A stretch of DNA of 64,000 bases, from contig NZ_FRAS01000004.1 in the NCBI RefSeq assembly GCF_900142395.1, positions 62,001-126,000 on the forward strand, written 5' to 3'. Positions 17,781-27,089 of the stretch are shown here, piece after piece (within the stretch, counting starts at the first letter, position 1; each line of letters starts with the position of its first letter). The position numbers and the translations under genes were made by a program. The DNA is from Hymenobacter psychrotolerans DSM 18569 (lineage in GTDB: Bacteria; Bacteroidota; Bacteroidia; Cytophagales; Hymenobacteraceae). The notes under the pieces were generated by a model. The model was given only the letters and a program-made list of their open reading frames with translations, ran no database searches and was not told the DNA's origin.

Positions 17781-19184
17781 ATGTTTTTGCGTATTGCTGC
17801 TCCGGTGTTAGCCGGTTGTCTTCTCGGGGCCAGTAGCCTGCGGGCTCAGAATGAGCTCGGCAACTTTTCCACTGCGGCCCGCGGTGGGGTAGCTACCACC
17901 TTCGTCACCGATTTTCAGGCCATTGGCGTCAATCCGGCCAACCTGGGCCGGCAGGACAATGCGCGGGTGGCTTTCACCATTGCCGAATTTGGGGTGGGGG
18001 TGGGCTCTCAGTCGCTCACGCGCACCCAGCTGCGCAAGTTCATCGAGAATTCCGACGAAACCCTGACGCTGGCCCAGAAGCAGGAAATGGCCCGCGCCTT
18101 CACTTCCGACAACGTCCTCAACCTGAATGCCGACGCCACGCCCATTGCGTTTTCGGTGGTGCTGCCGCTGGTAGGCAGCTTCGCGGTCAGCAGCCGGCAG
18201 CGCGTCACCACGCACCTGGGCCTGAACAAGAACACCGCCGAGCTGCTGTGGCTGGGCAAAGACGCGCCTATCTATCCGGCCAACTTCAACCCGGCCACGG
18301 CCCCGCTTATTTCGGAGGTGCTGGACGGCACTTCGGTGCAGCTGGCGGCCTACAACGAGTACAATATTGCCTATGGCCGCCAGGTGCTGCGCCTGCCCTC
18401 GTTTTCGCTGTCGGTTGGGGCCGGCTACCGCTACGTGCAGGGCGTGGGGGTGGTAGATGTGCGCGCCAGTGGCGGCAAGCTCGAAGCCTACAGCGCCCTG
18501 TCGCCGCAGTTTAACGTGGACTACGGCAGCGTGGCCAGCAACCCCAGCTTCAACCTGCGGCAGGATGCCGACAAGCTGATTCAGCCCGTGGGCCGCGGCC
18601 ACGGCTACGACCTGGGCGTGGCCGCCGAAGTCGGCAAGAAGCTGCGTCTGGGCGCATCGGTCACCGATATTGGCACTATGCGCTGGGAAGGCAACCTGCT
18701 CACGGCCAACGACCAGCGCCTGAAGCGCCTGCGCTCCAGCGGCGCCAACAGCTATGAGTTTTTGTCGGAGCTGGAAAATATCTTCGCCTCCGGCACCGAC
18801 AGCCTGTTTCAGTACACCCCGGCGCAGGAGCGCAACGCCAGCCTGCCCACCAAGCTGCGGCTCGGGGCCGGCCTGCGGGTAGGCACCCGCCTGGAAGTGG
18901 GCGCCGACGTGACCATGCCGCTGAACGAGGTGGCCGGCAACCTGCCCAACGCTTTCTACGGCGTGGCGCTGGATGTGAAGCCGGTCAGCTGGATTCGGCT
19001 CAGCACCGGCCTGACCACGGGCGCCGGCTATGGGCTGGGCCTGCCCGTGGGCTTTGCCATTGCCACCAAAATCTACGAGCTGGGCATCGGTACCCGCGAC
19101 CTGCGCGGCCTGCTCAGCGACAACAAGCCCTACGCTTCGGTAGCCGTGGGTACCCTCCGCTTCAAGTTCGGGACGGCACGATAA
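17781..19184 (+). CDS. DUF5723-family outer-membrane beta-barrel protein
   Basis: 467 residues with an N-terminal signal peptide (APVLAGCLLGASSLRA-QN). The mature start NELGNFSTAARGGVATTFVTDFQAIGVNPANLG is typical of DUF5723 and PorV/FadL-like barrels, where NPANLG marks the first strand. The rest alternates short strands and Gly/Asn turns and ends in a basic, aromatic strand (TLRFKFGTAR). Role unknown; homologues are common beside type IX secretion genes. The ATG at 17781 was picked over an upstream one because it opens the signal peptide. Confidence 0.8.
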   Translation: MFLRIAAPVLAGCLLGASSLRAQNELGNFSTAARGGVATTFVTDFQAIGVNPANLGRQDNARVAFTIAEFGVGVGSQSLTRTQLRKFIENSDETLTLAQKQEMARAFTSDNVLNLNADATPIAFSVVLPLVGSFAVSSRQRVTTHLGLNKNTAELLWLGKDAPIYPANFNPATAPLISEVLDGTSVQLAAYNEYNIAYGRQVLRLPSFSLSVGAGYRYVQGVGVVDVRASGGKLEAYSALSPQFNVDYGSVASNPSFNLRQDADKLIQPVGRGHGYDLGVAAEVGKKLRLGASVTDIGTMRWEGNLLTANDQRLKRLRSSGANSYEFLSELENIFASGTDSLFQYTPAQERNASLPTKLRLGAGLRVGTRLEVGADVTMPLNEVAGNLPNAFYGVALDVKPVSWIRLSTGLTTGAGYGLGLPVGFAIATKIYELGIGTRDLRGLLSDNKPYASVAVGTLRFKFGTAR

Positions 19185-19219
19185 TGGGGTGAAGTCAGGC
19201 TTTTGAATTCACTTTTCTA

Positions 19220-19269
19220 CACCAAAAAGGCCTCCTGCATTGCGCGCAACACAGGAGGCCTTTTTGGTG
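19220..19269. terminator. Bidirectional intrinsic terminator
   Basis: Perfect 18-bp arms (CACCAAAAAGGCCTCCTG and its complement) with a 14-base loop, flanked by A and T tracts. It separates the convergent DUF5723 and propeller genes. Confidence 0.92.
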
Positions 19270-19304
19270 CAGTTTAGCTAGCAGGTCAGGGAGGATTTAA
19301 CCGA

Positions 19305-20411
19305 TTACTTCCCGGGCTCAGTCAGGAAATTGGGGAGGCCGAGCTTGCTGCGGCGCCCGCCCAGCTTCAGGCCGTCGTCGGTGTATTTGGCGGCGGTGCC
19401 TTCGGCGTTCGGATTCTCAATGACGCCCAGAAACTGGTTGTCTTCGCGGGCCACGTAGATGCGGCCATCGGGGGCGCGCTGCAGCGAGCCTACCTTGCGG
19501 TTCGCCGACTTCCCGACCACCGTAGCGGTGCCGGTTTTGAGGTCGAACTGGAAAATCTGGGCCTGGCCGCCGCCCTCACCGTTGCTGGAGCCATACAGCT
19601 TGCTGCCATCGGGCGAAAACTCCACGCCGTACGCTTCGGGGTAGGGCGCGAAGGTTTTGGGGTTGCTGACCGTGCCGGTGTTCCGGTCAAAGTCGAAGAC
19701 CTCATACTTGTTGGCTTCCCGCCACAGCGCCACGGCCAGCTTGCGGCCATCGGGTGAGAATTTCATGGCGCCAATGGCGTTGCGGCCGGGGCCGGCGTGC
19801 ATGCTGCCCACGATGCTCAGTATCGGCTTGGTTTCCACGCCCTCTGGCGTCACCAGAAAAGTCACGAAGGCGTTGGAGTTCCAGCGGTGCGCCACAATCC
19901 AGACGTCGCGGCCGTTCTGGTGGCGCACGGCAGTCAGCTTCTCGGCTACCGGCGAGATGAGCAGCATATTGGCGCGGGGCACGTCGCCGAGGCCATTGTC
20001 ACGGGTCATATCGACCACGGAGTAGCGCAGGCCGTTGCTGGTGCCCTGGGCCGCCACCGTAAACACGTAGAACACGTTGCCGGAGCCGGGGTCGGGCACT
20101 ATCAGGGCGCTTTGGGTGCTGGAGTTGGAGCCCATCAGCTGGCGGCCGTTGGGCATCACGGTGTGCTGGCGGTTGAAAATGTACTCGCCGTTGGTGTAGA
20201 ACAGCAGCTGGCCCTGGGCGTTGGTGGCCACCGCTGAGCCTTCGTAGGTGGTCATTTTGTTGTTGAGCAGCGGGGTAGGGGCGCCGCCTCCCACCGGAAA
20301 GCTGAGCCCGGCCTGCTGGCCGAAGTACCAGATAGACTGCTCCCGCTGCGCACGTGCGGCACCGGGCAGCAGCAACAGCAGCAGGAAGGGCAGAAGCAGA
20401 AGTCGTTTCAT
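19305..20411 (-). CDS. Secreted beta-propeller (PD40/lactonase-like) protein
   Basis: 368 residues with a strong signal peptide (LLLLPFLLLLLLPGAARA-QR). The mature start SIWYFGQQAGLSFPVGG is the common opening of Bacteroidota propeller domains found at the N-terminus of large gliding or adhesion proteins. Blade motifs include MKFSPDGRKLAVALW, GVEFSPDGSKLYGSS and LQRAPDGRIYVARED. Here the propeller stands alone with no C-terminal sorting domain. Ligand or partner unknown. It lies downstream of the reprolysin gene on the same strand, with about 100 bases between. Confidence 0.75.
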   Translation of the reverse strand: MKRLLLLPFLLLLLLPGAARAQREQSIWYFGQQAGLSFPVGGGAPTPLLNNKMTTYEGSAVATNAQGQLLFYTNGEYIFNRQHTVMPNGRQLMGSNSSTQSALIVPDPGSGNVFYVFTVAAQGTSNGLRYSVVDMTRDNGLGDVPRANMLLISPVAEKLTAVRHQNGRDVWIVAHRWNSNAFVTFLVTPEGVETKPILSIVGSMHAGPGRNAIGAMKFSPDGRKLAVALWREANKYEVFDFDRNTGTVSNPKTFAPYPEAYGVEFSPDGSKLYGSSNGEGGGQAQIFQFDLKTGTATVVGKSANRKVGSLQRAPDGRIYVAREDNQFLGVIENPNAEGTAAKYTDDGLKLGGRRSKLGLPNFLTEPGK

Positions 20412-20510
20412 AGTTGTCAGAAAGTACGTCGCTGGTCAGAACGCAATTTCGTGCCAAAACGATACTCCGGCCGGAATAGGGCGAAAAATCCCGGTTCCGG
20501 CGGTTGTGGC

Positions 20511-23500
20511 CTACTCCAGTACTACTTTCTGTTGCTGGCGTTGCCCGGCCGCGTTCTGTACCGTCAGCAGGTAGAGGCCGTGCCACTGGCGCGCCTCCGG
20601 CAGCGGCAGCCGCGAAGTGCCGGCCGGCAGCGCCACGGTCCGGCGCAGCATCGTTCGGCCCAGCGCATCAGCCACCTGCAGCTCGGCAGACTGGGCTTGT
20701 GGCACCTGCACCTCCAGTTGCAGTGCTTCTCCTGCCGGCACCGGATTGGGGTAGGCCGCCAGCCGCAGCCCGGCCCGGCTCAATCCGCCGCGTTGCAGCG
20801 CCGCTATACCGGAATAGGCCGTCGTCCCGTCGGTATCCTGAATCAGCAGGCGGTAGTAAGTTACGCCTTCAGACGGAGCCGCATCCGTGAAAGCATAGCT
20901 GCGCGCACCGGTGCCGTTGGTGGCCGCTACCCGGCCCAGGCTGCTGAAGTTCTCCTCGTCGGTGCTGCGCTGCACCTCAAAATACGCCACGCCCTGCTCC
21001 GACGCCGTTTGCCACTGCAGCTCGTTTGTGGTACCGGCAGTCCGGCCCGCGAAGCGGGTAAGCACCACCGGAAGCGGCAGTGAGCCGGTGATGGTGACGC
21101 GCCTCGCGTTGGTGCTGAGCTGTCCGCAGGGTGCTATGCTGGCCAAGGCCGCCTGCAGGCTGCCTAGGGTGCCGTTTTGCAGGCCGCCCACGGCGTAGCC
21201 CCGCTGGAACAGAAACCCATACACATCATAGGTGCCGGCGGGCAAGGTGCGCAGGTCAGCGGTTGGGGCCACCTGCGCTACCAGGTTGGTTGCGGTATTC
21301 ACCGCCACATACTGGTAGTCGTAGCCGAGGCCTTGGAGTGGCGCATAGGCCGTGCCGCCGCCGGGTGAGGTGGCAAAACTGATGCTGTAGTTGTTGCCGC
21401 CCGTGGGCGCCCCACCGAAATTGGACACCACCAGCGTGTAGGGCTGGCCCGCCGTCAGCGGAAGGGTAATGCTGCGGGCCAAAGAACCAGCGAAGTTGTC
21501 GGCCAGGATATTTGCGCACGGGTTGGCCGGGTCGAAGCCGGTGCCGGCGTATACCCGCAGCACCATATTGCCGAAAGCTGTGGGCGTGTTGATGGTGTAC
21601 GAGGCCGTAGCCGACGGCACGAACACATGCGTGTCGTAGTGAGTAACGTTGCTGTAGCGTACACAGCTGCTGCCGTTGTAGTCCGTGAGCGTGCTAGCCG
21701 GGTCGGTGCTGGTGATGGAGCCGGCCAGCTGGTTGGCCCCCGTGAGTTCGGTCAGGCTGTAGCCTTGCTGATCGAGGTTGAGCGTGGCGCTGCCGGCCGC
21801 GGCCGTAAGGGCAGTAGCCGGCAGGGTTTGGGACGCTACCGGCGAGCAGGGCGCAATCGGGAAGTCTGCATCATTGATGTCGAAGAAGATGTTGCCCACA
21901 GCTTCCACCCGAATCCGCGCCTGGCTGGTCGTTAGGTTCGGTACGGCTACGGTAGCCGTGCCCGTATTAGGCGCGGCCGCCGCCAGCACAGTGCCAAAGG
22001 TCTGCCCGCCATCCGTGGAAAGGCTGATACGCACCTGACTGACCCCGATGGGAGCCTGGTCAGTACCGTTCACCGACCACGTAACGGTGGCCTGCTGCCC
22101 CCCAATCCAGAGGGAAGCGGTGTTTTGGGTGGTGAGGGCAAACGGGCCGGTGTTGGGCGCTACGGTCAGCGTTACGTTGTCGGTGCTGAAGGTGCCGCCG
22201 CTGGCGCGCTGGTCGCGGGCCGTCACTACAAAGTGCAGGTCGCGGGCCACGTTGGGCAGGGCTTCCCCAATCCGGTCGGCCGGCTGGTTGCTGTTAGCCA
22301 GCACGTAGCGCAGGTCGGGGAAGGTGCGGGAAGGTGTGGTGCGGGGCGGCCGGGGCCGGAACAGCGGCGCCTCGGGGTCGTTGATGGCTGCCAGCCCGTT
22401 GATGCCCGGGATGGTGCCCAGCGCCTGCGTGTTGGGCGTGTAGTCGAACTGATTCCAGGTGTAGGCCAGCGTTTCGCCGTCGGGGTCGGAGCCGGTAGCC
22501 GTGAGCGTGAAGGGCGTGCTGCGCGGAATCACATAGTCGGCGCCGGCACTCACCGTCGGGACCTGGTTGGAATTGGCTACAACAACGGCGCAGGCGGCAG
22601 TGCGCAGATTGTTGCGCATCTGGTCCAGCGAGCGGGCGTTGAAATGGTCGGCCTCAGTGCCTACCACGTCCTGCAGGGTCTGGGTGCCGCACACATCGGT
22701 ATAAGCCATGATGGTGGCTCCGCCGCCAGGCTCCAGGTTGCTGCCGGCCGTCTGGCTGCCGCAGGGCCCCGTGAAGGTGTGCGCCGCGCCGTGCTGGTGT
22801 CCCATTTCGTGGGCCAGCACCTGCTGAAAACCACTGGTGGCCAGCCCCGACCAGGCCTGCGCCTTGTAGGTGCTGTTGCAGATAATGCCCACGTACGCCA
22901 CGCCCCCGCCGTTTCTATGGAAGCAGTGGCCCAAATCGAAGCTGTTCGGCGTGAAGCGCGCATTGATAAAGCCCCCGACTTCGCCCAGATTCTGCTCCCG
23001 CAGCCGGTCCGGCGCGGCGGCCGCACTGCCGGGGAGGGTGGCGGTGGTCATAGCCGAGAAATAGTAGGTGCCGCCGTTGGGCTTCACCAGCTCATAACTC
23101 ACGGCCAGCTCCTGCAGATACAGCCCCGACATCTGGTTCATGGCGGCCACCACGGCCAGCTCCACGGCCGCGTCGGTGTTGCCGTTGGCGGCGTAGTATT
23201 CCTGCGTCACGAGAATGGCGTAGCGCAGCCGCCGTAGCTGCGTCCCGAAGCTGAACGGCGCCGGCATCGTCGAGAAATTGTCGGGGCGCAGCACATCGCC
23301 GACCGGGCTCAGCGTGCCGCAGGGCCCGCCGGCCGGTGGTGTAGGCTGCAGCAGGTAGCCGGCACCATCCGGGGCCGGCCGCAGGCTCGCCGATTGTTCG
23401 CCGGCCAGCAGCTGGGCCGTCAGGCTACGGGGCGTGAGTACCACGGACACCCGGTGGCGCGGGGCGTTTTCCTCGTAGCCTACGTAGGTGCGGAGCCGCC

Positions 23501-23777
23501 GCCGGGCCGCCGCGTCGGAGGCGGGCAGCACGTGCGTTTCGGTGAGCACAAAGGCGCGGGAACCCCGCAGCGTAGGCAGGCTGATGCGGTGCGGGGCCGG
23601 CGGGCCGGGGCGTGCCGCAGTGCCGGCGTCAGCCGTTAGCTGCCGCCGGATCTGGTCTACATCCAGCGTTACCCGCCGGGCCGAAGGCTGCTGAGCTGCT
23701 CCGGGCTGCGCGGAGCCCACCAGCGCGGCAAGCCATATCAGGAGAAAGGTAATAGCTGCTGCGGACGCCTTCTTCAT
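20511..23777 (-). CDS. Reprolysin-like secreted metalloprotease with type IX sorting domain
   Basis: 1088 residues. A signal peptide is followed by a propeptide-like region and a metzincin domain with HEMGHQHGAAH (zinc His at 323, 327 and 333, catalytic Glu 324) and a downstream Met-turn (TIMAYTDVCG). A Cys-containing catalytic region, an Ig/fibronectin-like middle and several beta domains follow. The last 80 or so residues (AYPNPVPAGEALQLEVQV ... GLYLLTVQNAAG) form a type A T9SS sorting domain, cleaved and replaced by a surface anchor on export. The target is probably extracellular protein. Its presence fits PorQ and the PorE-like protein elsewhere in this window. Confidence 0.88.
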   Translation of the reverse strand: MKKASAAAITFLLIWLAALVGSAQPGAAQQPSARRVTLDVDQIRRQLTADAGTAARPGPPAPHRISLPTLRGSRAFVLTETHVLPASDAAARRRLRTYVGYEENAPRHRVSVVLTPRSLTAQLLAGEQSASLRPAPDGAGYLLQPTPPAGGPCGTLSPVGDVLRPDNFSTMPAPFSFGTQLRRLRYAILVTQEYYAANGNTDAAVELAVVAAMNQMSGLYLQELAVSYELVKPNGGTYYFSAMTTATLPGSAAAAPDRLREQNLGEVGGFINARFTPNSFDLGHCFHRNGGGVAYVGIICNSTYKAQAWSGLATSGFQQVLAHEMGHQHGAAHTFTGPCGSQTAGSNLEPGGGATIMAYTDVCGTQTLQDVVGTEADHFNARSLDQMRNNLRTAACAVVVANSNQVPTVSAGADYVIPRSTPFTLTATGSDPDGETLAYTWNQFDYTPNTQALGTIPGINGLAAINDPEAPLFRPRPPRTTPSRTFPDLRYVLANSNQPADRIGEALPNVARDLHFVVTARDQRASGGTFSTDNVTLTVAPNTGPFALTTQNTASLWIGGQQATVTWSVNGTDQAPIGVSQVRISLSTDGGQTFGTVLAAAAPNTGTATVAVPNLTTSQARIRVEAVGNIFFDINDADFPIAPCSPVASQTLPATALTAAAGSATLNLDQQGYSLTELTGANQLAGSITSTDPASTLTDYNGSSCVRYSNVTHYDTHVFVPSATASYTINTPTAFGNMVLRVYAGTGFDPANPCANILADNFAGSLARSITLPLTAGQPYTLVVSNFGGAPTGGNNYSISFATSPGGGTAYAPLQGLGYDYQYVAVNTATNLVAQVAPTADLRTLPAGTYDVYGFLFQRGYAVGGLQNGTLGSLQAALASIAPCGQLSTNARRVTITGSLPLPVVLTRFAGRTAGTTNELQWQTASEQGVAYFEVQRSTDEENFSSLGRVAATNGTGARSYAFTDAAPSEGVTYYRLLIQDTDGTTAYSGIAALQRGGLSRAGLRLAAYPNPVPAGEALQLEVQVPQAQSAELQVADALGRTMLRRTVALPAGTSRLPLPEARQWHGLYLLTVQNAAGQRQQQKVVLE

Positions 23778-23978
23778 CAGAGAAAAGAATGGTGGAGAGC
23801 AGCCAAGTTGCAGGAATAATCTTACCCCAGATCAGCTTGTAGGGTAGAATGCAGTGCTTTTGTTGGGATTATGCAATTAATATAGTTTAAGCCATATATA
23901 GAGGCCCGGTTACCAGCCCGCTTCAGAATCCTGTGTCGCCGGGCACCGGTTCGGCTGCCGGGCGCCTGCCTGCTGCCG

Positions 23979-24533
23979 CTACACGTCCCACTTGCCCAGC
24001 AGCAGCGGCTCGATGATGGGCTGGATGATGCGGTAACTGGCGCCCCACAAGCTGTGGCCGCCCGCCACCCGATAGTAGGGCACGCGCCGCGCCGTGGGCC
24101 AGCCGGCCAGCTGCCAGTCCTCCTCGGTGTGCTGCAACGGGTCGGCGAGGTGACGGAGCGGAATTTCCAGCACTTCTTCTACTTCCCGCTGCTGCCACTG
24201 CCACACTTCCGGCCGCCGGATGCGGCCCAGAAACGGTGCAATCCGAAAGCCCGTCGGGACGGCCAGAGAAGGTAGCTCCGCCAGAACTTCTACGTTGGCG
24301 GCGGCCAGGCCTACTTCCTCTTCCGCCTCGCGCAGCGCCGTAGCCAGCAACGACGCATCGTCGGGCTCGTGCTTGCCACCCGGAAAGGCCAGCTGCCCGC
24401 CGTGAATACCGAAGCTGCTGCGGCGCACCATCACGAGCTGCAACTCACCGGCCTCGTCGCGGAACACGGGCACCAGTACGGCGGAGTCGCGCAGGTTTTT
24501 CGGAATCGGTAAATCGTTGAGGGAAGCAGCCAT
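23979..24533 (-). CDS. NUDIX hydrolase, CoA pyrophosphatase-like
   Basis: 184 residues. The NUDIX box runs from GGKHEPDD (52-59) to ALREAEEEVGL (66-76), with the extra upstream signature RRSSFGIHGGQLAFPGG seen in the CoA-pyrophosphatase (YeaB/NudL) group. These enzymes cut CoA or related dinucleotides to phosphopantetheine and 3',5'-ADP. The ATG at 24533 begins the homology; a longer frame to 24557 has only a weak start and eight unlikely residues. Substrate is inferred from the subgroup motif. Confidence 0.85.
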   Translation of the reverse strand: MAASLNDLPIPKNLRDSAVLVPVFRDEAGELQLVMVRRSSFGIHGGQLAFPGGKHEPDDASLLATALREAEEEVGLAAANVEVLAELPSLAVPTGFRIAPFLGRIRRPEVWQWQQREVEEVLEIPLRHLADPLQHTEEDWQLAGWPTARRVPYYRVAGGHSLWGASYRIIQPIIEPLLLGKWDV

Positions 24534-24603
24534 GCCGCAAGGTACGCAGAAGGCCAAACCGGTATTCCCGGGGGTGGGCAGTGTTCCGGCTAACGCGCCG
24601 GCC

Positions 24604-25338
24604 TCAGAGCTTCACCACTTTCCGGGCAACGGGCAGCTGGTGGGTGTCTTCGAAATGCTGATAGCCGGCCACGAGGCTCTGCCAGAACGTGGCGTGTGGG
24701 CTCCCGACGCGGCGAGCCAGGTTTTCAGCCGTCAGCTCAAACGGAAAAATATGCATCGGGATGCTGGCCTGGCCGGCCGCGCGGGCCTCCACGGCCAGCA
24801 CGTACAGCTCCCGGATGCAGGCATCGGTGATGGGCAGGCACCCGATAGTAACGTTGGAACCGTGGATGAAAATGTCGCCGCCAGGGTTGGGTGCAGTGTG
24901 CTGCAGGTCGGCGGCGGTGGGGTAGTCGAGGCCCAGCGAAAGGTGGTATTCGCTGTCGGGGTTGAAACGGTTGATGCTGTAGAATCCTTCCGGCACCTGG
25001 CCGTCGCCGGAGCGGCGCTTGGGGCCCAGCGTGCCGGAGGTGCCCGCCAGCCGATAGGTGCGCAGCAACACAAACTGGCCGTTTTCCTGCTCGCGGCCCC
25101 ACACTTCCACGCGCCGGCCCAGCTTGAAAGCCCGCACAAACAGTTCCAGCCGCTCGGGCCGGATGCCGTTGCGGCGCAACAGCGTGTGCAAACTGCTCTG
25201 GTGCAGCCCATACGCGGCCCGCACCCGCGGAAACCGCTGTTGCTGCTGCCGGAAAGCCGGATCGGGAGTGAGCAGGGGAGAGGCCGGGACACAGAGCGTC
25301 AGCAGCAGGGCGGCAGCCAGCAGAGCAAGTAAGCGCAT
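24604..25338 (-). CDS. L,D-transpeptidase (YkuD/YafK-like)
   Basis: 244 residues with a signal peptide (LLALLAAALLLTLCVPASP). The YkuD active site is HGSNVTIGCLPITD, with His158 and catalytic Cys167; the following IRELYVLA helix fits the YafK branch. Such enzymes form or edit peptide bridges in peptidoglycan or link proteins to it in the periplasm. The spacing to the NUDIX gene on the same strand is about 70 bases, so they may share a transcript, although no functional link is evident. Confidence 0.85.
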   Translation of the reverse strand: MRLLALLAAALLLTLCVPASPLLTPDPAFRQQQQRFPRVRAAYGLHQSSLHTLLRRNGIRPERLELFVRAFKLGRRVEVWGREQENGQFVLLRTYRLAGTSGTLGPKRRSGDGQVPEGFYSINRFNPDSEYHLSLGLDYPTAADLQHTAPNPGGDIFIHGSNVTIGCLPITDACIRELYVLAVEARAAGQASIPMHIFPFELTAENLARRVGSPHATFWQSLVAGYQHFEDTHQLPVARKVVKL

Positions 25339-25543
25339 AGAAAGGGAGAGAGTAGCAGGGCCGGGCTGGTTGCTGAAAACCGCCTTAGGGACTCGTTTTA
25401 GCAGTAAACGGGGCTTGTGTGCGGCCTAGTATAGCAGCCGGAGTATATAGCGGATAATTTTATTGCAAGCCGTTTTCAGGGTCAGATTGCCCTGCGAAAA
25501 CCGCAGCGGGCACCTGCCGCCGGCCGGGTTGCGTATTGCCGTC

Positions 25544-26530
25544 ATGGATTCACGTTCTACCCCCGATATGTACGTCCCCGACCCGCTGGGTCCCGGTTTC
25601 GAGCAGCGCCACCTGCCCCAGCCTCCCGACTACGAAGGCCCCGTGCGGGCCGTGCTGGTGCGCCAGCAGCCGCTGCCGGCCGCGTCGCGGGCGGTGCTGT
25701 ACGTGCATGGCTTCAACGACTACTTCTTCCAGCGCGAAATGGCCGAGCAGTACGCCGCGCACGGCTTCCGCTTCTACGCGCTGGATTTGCGCAAATATGG
25801 CCGGGCTCTGCTGCCACACCAGCGGCCCAACAACGTCCGGGACCTGGCCGAATATTTCTCTGACCTGGATGCCGCGCTAACGGTTATTCGGCAGGAAGGC
25901 GCCCGGGAAGTGGTGCTCAGCGGGCACTCTACGGGCGGGCTGATTGCGGCACTGTATGCCCATAGCCGCCCTGCGGCCGGCCTCGCCGCGCTGGTGCTCA
26001 ACAGTCCGTTTCTGGACCTGAACCAGCCGCGCCTCAAAAAGCTGGCCGTGCCGCTGCTCACGAAGCTGGGCGCCGTGTGGCCCAACATTCCGGTACCCGC
26101 CGGCCTGCCCGATACCTACGGCCAAAGCCTGCACCGCGCCTACCGGGGCCACTGGGACTACGACCTGGCCTGGAAGCCCAACCGTGTATTTGCCGTGAAT
26201 GCCGGCTGGCTGCGCGCCATCCGCAAGGCACACCAGCAGGTGCGCCGGGGCCTGCAGATTGCCGCGCCCATTCTGGTGCTGCACTCCGACCGCACGGCCT
26301 GGGGCCGCGCCTGGTCCGACGACTTTCGGCGCTCCGACATCGTACTGAATGTGGCGCATATCCGGAAGCTGGCCCCGCGGCTGGGACCCCACGTAACGGC
26401 GCATGCCGTAGCCGGGGGCCTCCACGACCTGTTTCTGTCGGTGCCCGAAGTGCGGGCTGAAGCCTACCGGGCCGTATTCGGGTGGCTGGAGAAAGTGCTG
26501 CCCGCGGATACCGGGGCTTCAGCCATTTAG
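25544..26530 (+). CDS. Alpha/beta hydrolase (serine aminopeptidase S33-like)
   Basis: 328 residues without a signal peptide. The fold markers are the oxyanion strand VLYVHGFNDYFFQ (51-63), the nucleophile elbow GHSTGG (Ser129) and a late His in VAGGLHDLFLS near 300. An internal cap region covers about 170-240. This matches the monoacylglycerol-lipase/S33 group; the substrate is not indicated. The start at ATG 25544 was preferred over the longer open frame, whose extra residues look non-coding; ATG 25568 is an alternative. Confidence 0.8.
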   Translation: MDSRSTPDMYVPDPLGPGFEQRHLPQPPDYEGPVRAVLVRQQPLPAASRAVLYVHGFNDYFFQREMAEQYAAHGFRFYALDLRKYGRALLPHQRPNNVRDLAEYFSDLDAALTVIRQEGAREVVLSGHSTGGLIAALYAHSRPAAGLAALVLNSPFLDLNQPRLKKLAVPLLTKLGAVWPNIPVPAGLPDTYGQSLHRAYRGHWDYDLAWKPNRVFAVNAGWLRAIRKAHQQVRRGLQIAAPILVLHSDRTAWGRAWSDDFRRSDIVLNVAHIRKLAPRLGPHVTAHAVAGGLHDLFLSVPEVRAEAYRAVFGWLEKVLPADTGASAI

Positions 26531-26570
26531 CTTGAAACTCGTTAAAGGGTACCTGTTACCAATTGTTGCT

Positions 26571-27020
26571 ATGCTTCTACGTCTGATGTCCGTTGCCTTT
26601 CTTATCGTCAGCATACTGCTGGCCCCAGGTGCTTTGCGGGCTCAGCAGTCCTCGGCCGGGCAGTCGGTGGCCGCGTTGCTGAAAGCCAGCAAATGGCAGA
26701 AACGGGTGCTGCTGCTGTGCGCGCCTTCCCCCAACGATGCCGACCTGCGCCGTCAGCAGCAGCTTCTGGGGCCCGTTCGTGCCGGGCTCGATTCGCGGGA
26801 TTTGGTGGTGCGTGAGGTGATTTTTAGTCAGCTTTCCACCCCCGACCAGCAGGTTCTGGCGCGGCAGCTGGGCGTGGCTGGCAGCGGCTTTACGGTGGTG
26901 CTGGTTGGCAAGGACGGCGGCGTAAAGCGGCGCGAAACCCGCCCGGTGCCGCCCGCAACTCTGTTTTCTACCATCGATACTATGCCCATGCGCCGCCAGG
27001 AAATGCAGGAGCGGCCGTAG
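26571..27020 (+). CDS. DUF4174 domain protein, exported
   Basis: 149 residues with a signal peptide (VAFLIVSILLAPGALRA-QQ). The mature part has the DUF4174 pattern: KRVLLLCAPSPNDADLRRQQ, then GLDSRDLVVREVIFS and FTVVLVGKDGGVKRRETRP, which resembles a thioredoxin-like fold without active Cys. Function unknown. ATG 26571 is taken as start; TTG 26532, directly after the hydrolase stop, and ATG 26586 are alternatives. It lies head to tail with the hydrolase and is probably co-transcribed. Confidence 0.75.
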   Translation: MLLRLMSVAFLIVSILLAPGALRAQQSSAGQSVAALLKASKWQKRVLLLCAPSPNDADLRRQQQLLGPVRAGLDSRDLVVREVIFSQLSTPDQQVLARQLGVAGSGFTVVLVGKDGGVKRRETRPVPPATLFSTIDTMPMRRQEMQERP

Positions 27021-27073
27021 CGGAAGCATCTGAACTTCGGCTATACTCGCCGCCGCCCAGGCGCTCCGGCCTT

Positions 27074-27081
27074 TACCTTTG
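27074..27081 (+). promoter_or_regulatory. -7 element eight bases before the DUF2461 start codon
   Basis: TACCTTTG fits TAnnTTTG. Its last base is only eight bases before the first base of the ATG at 27090, so transcription would begin at or next to the start codon. Confidence 0.45.
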
Positions 27082-27089
27082 CCTACTGC

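Noticed and set aside
22125..23237. 370-codon plus-strand frame inside the reprolysin gene
   Set aside because: It is antisense to the zinc motif region of a clear protease and has Gly/Arg/Val-rich composition of a reverse frame.
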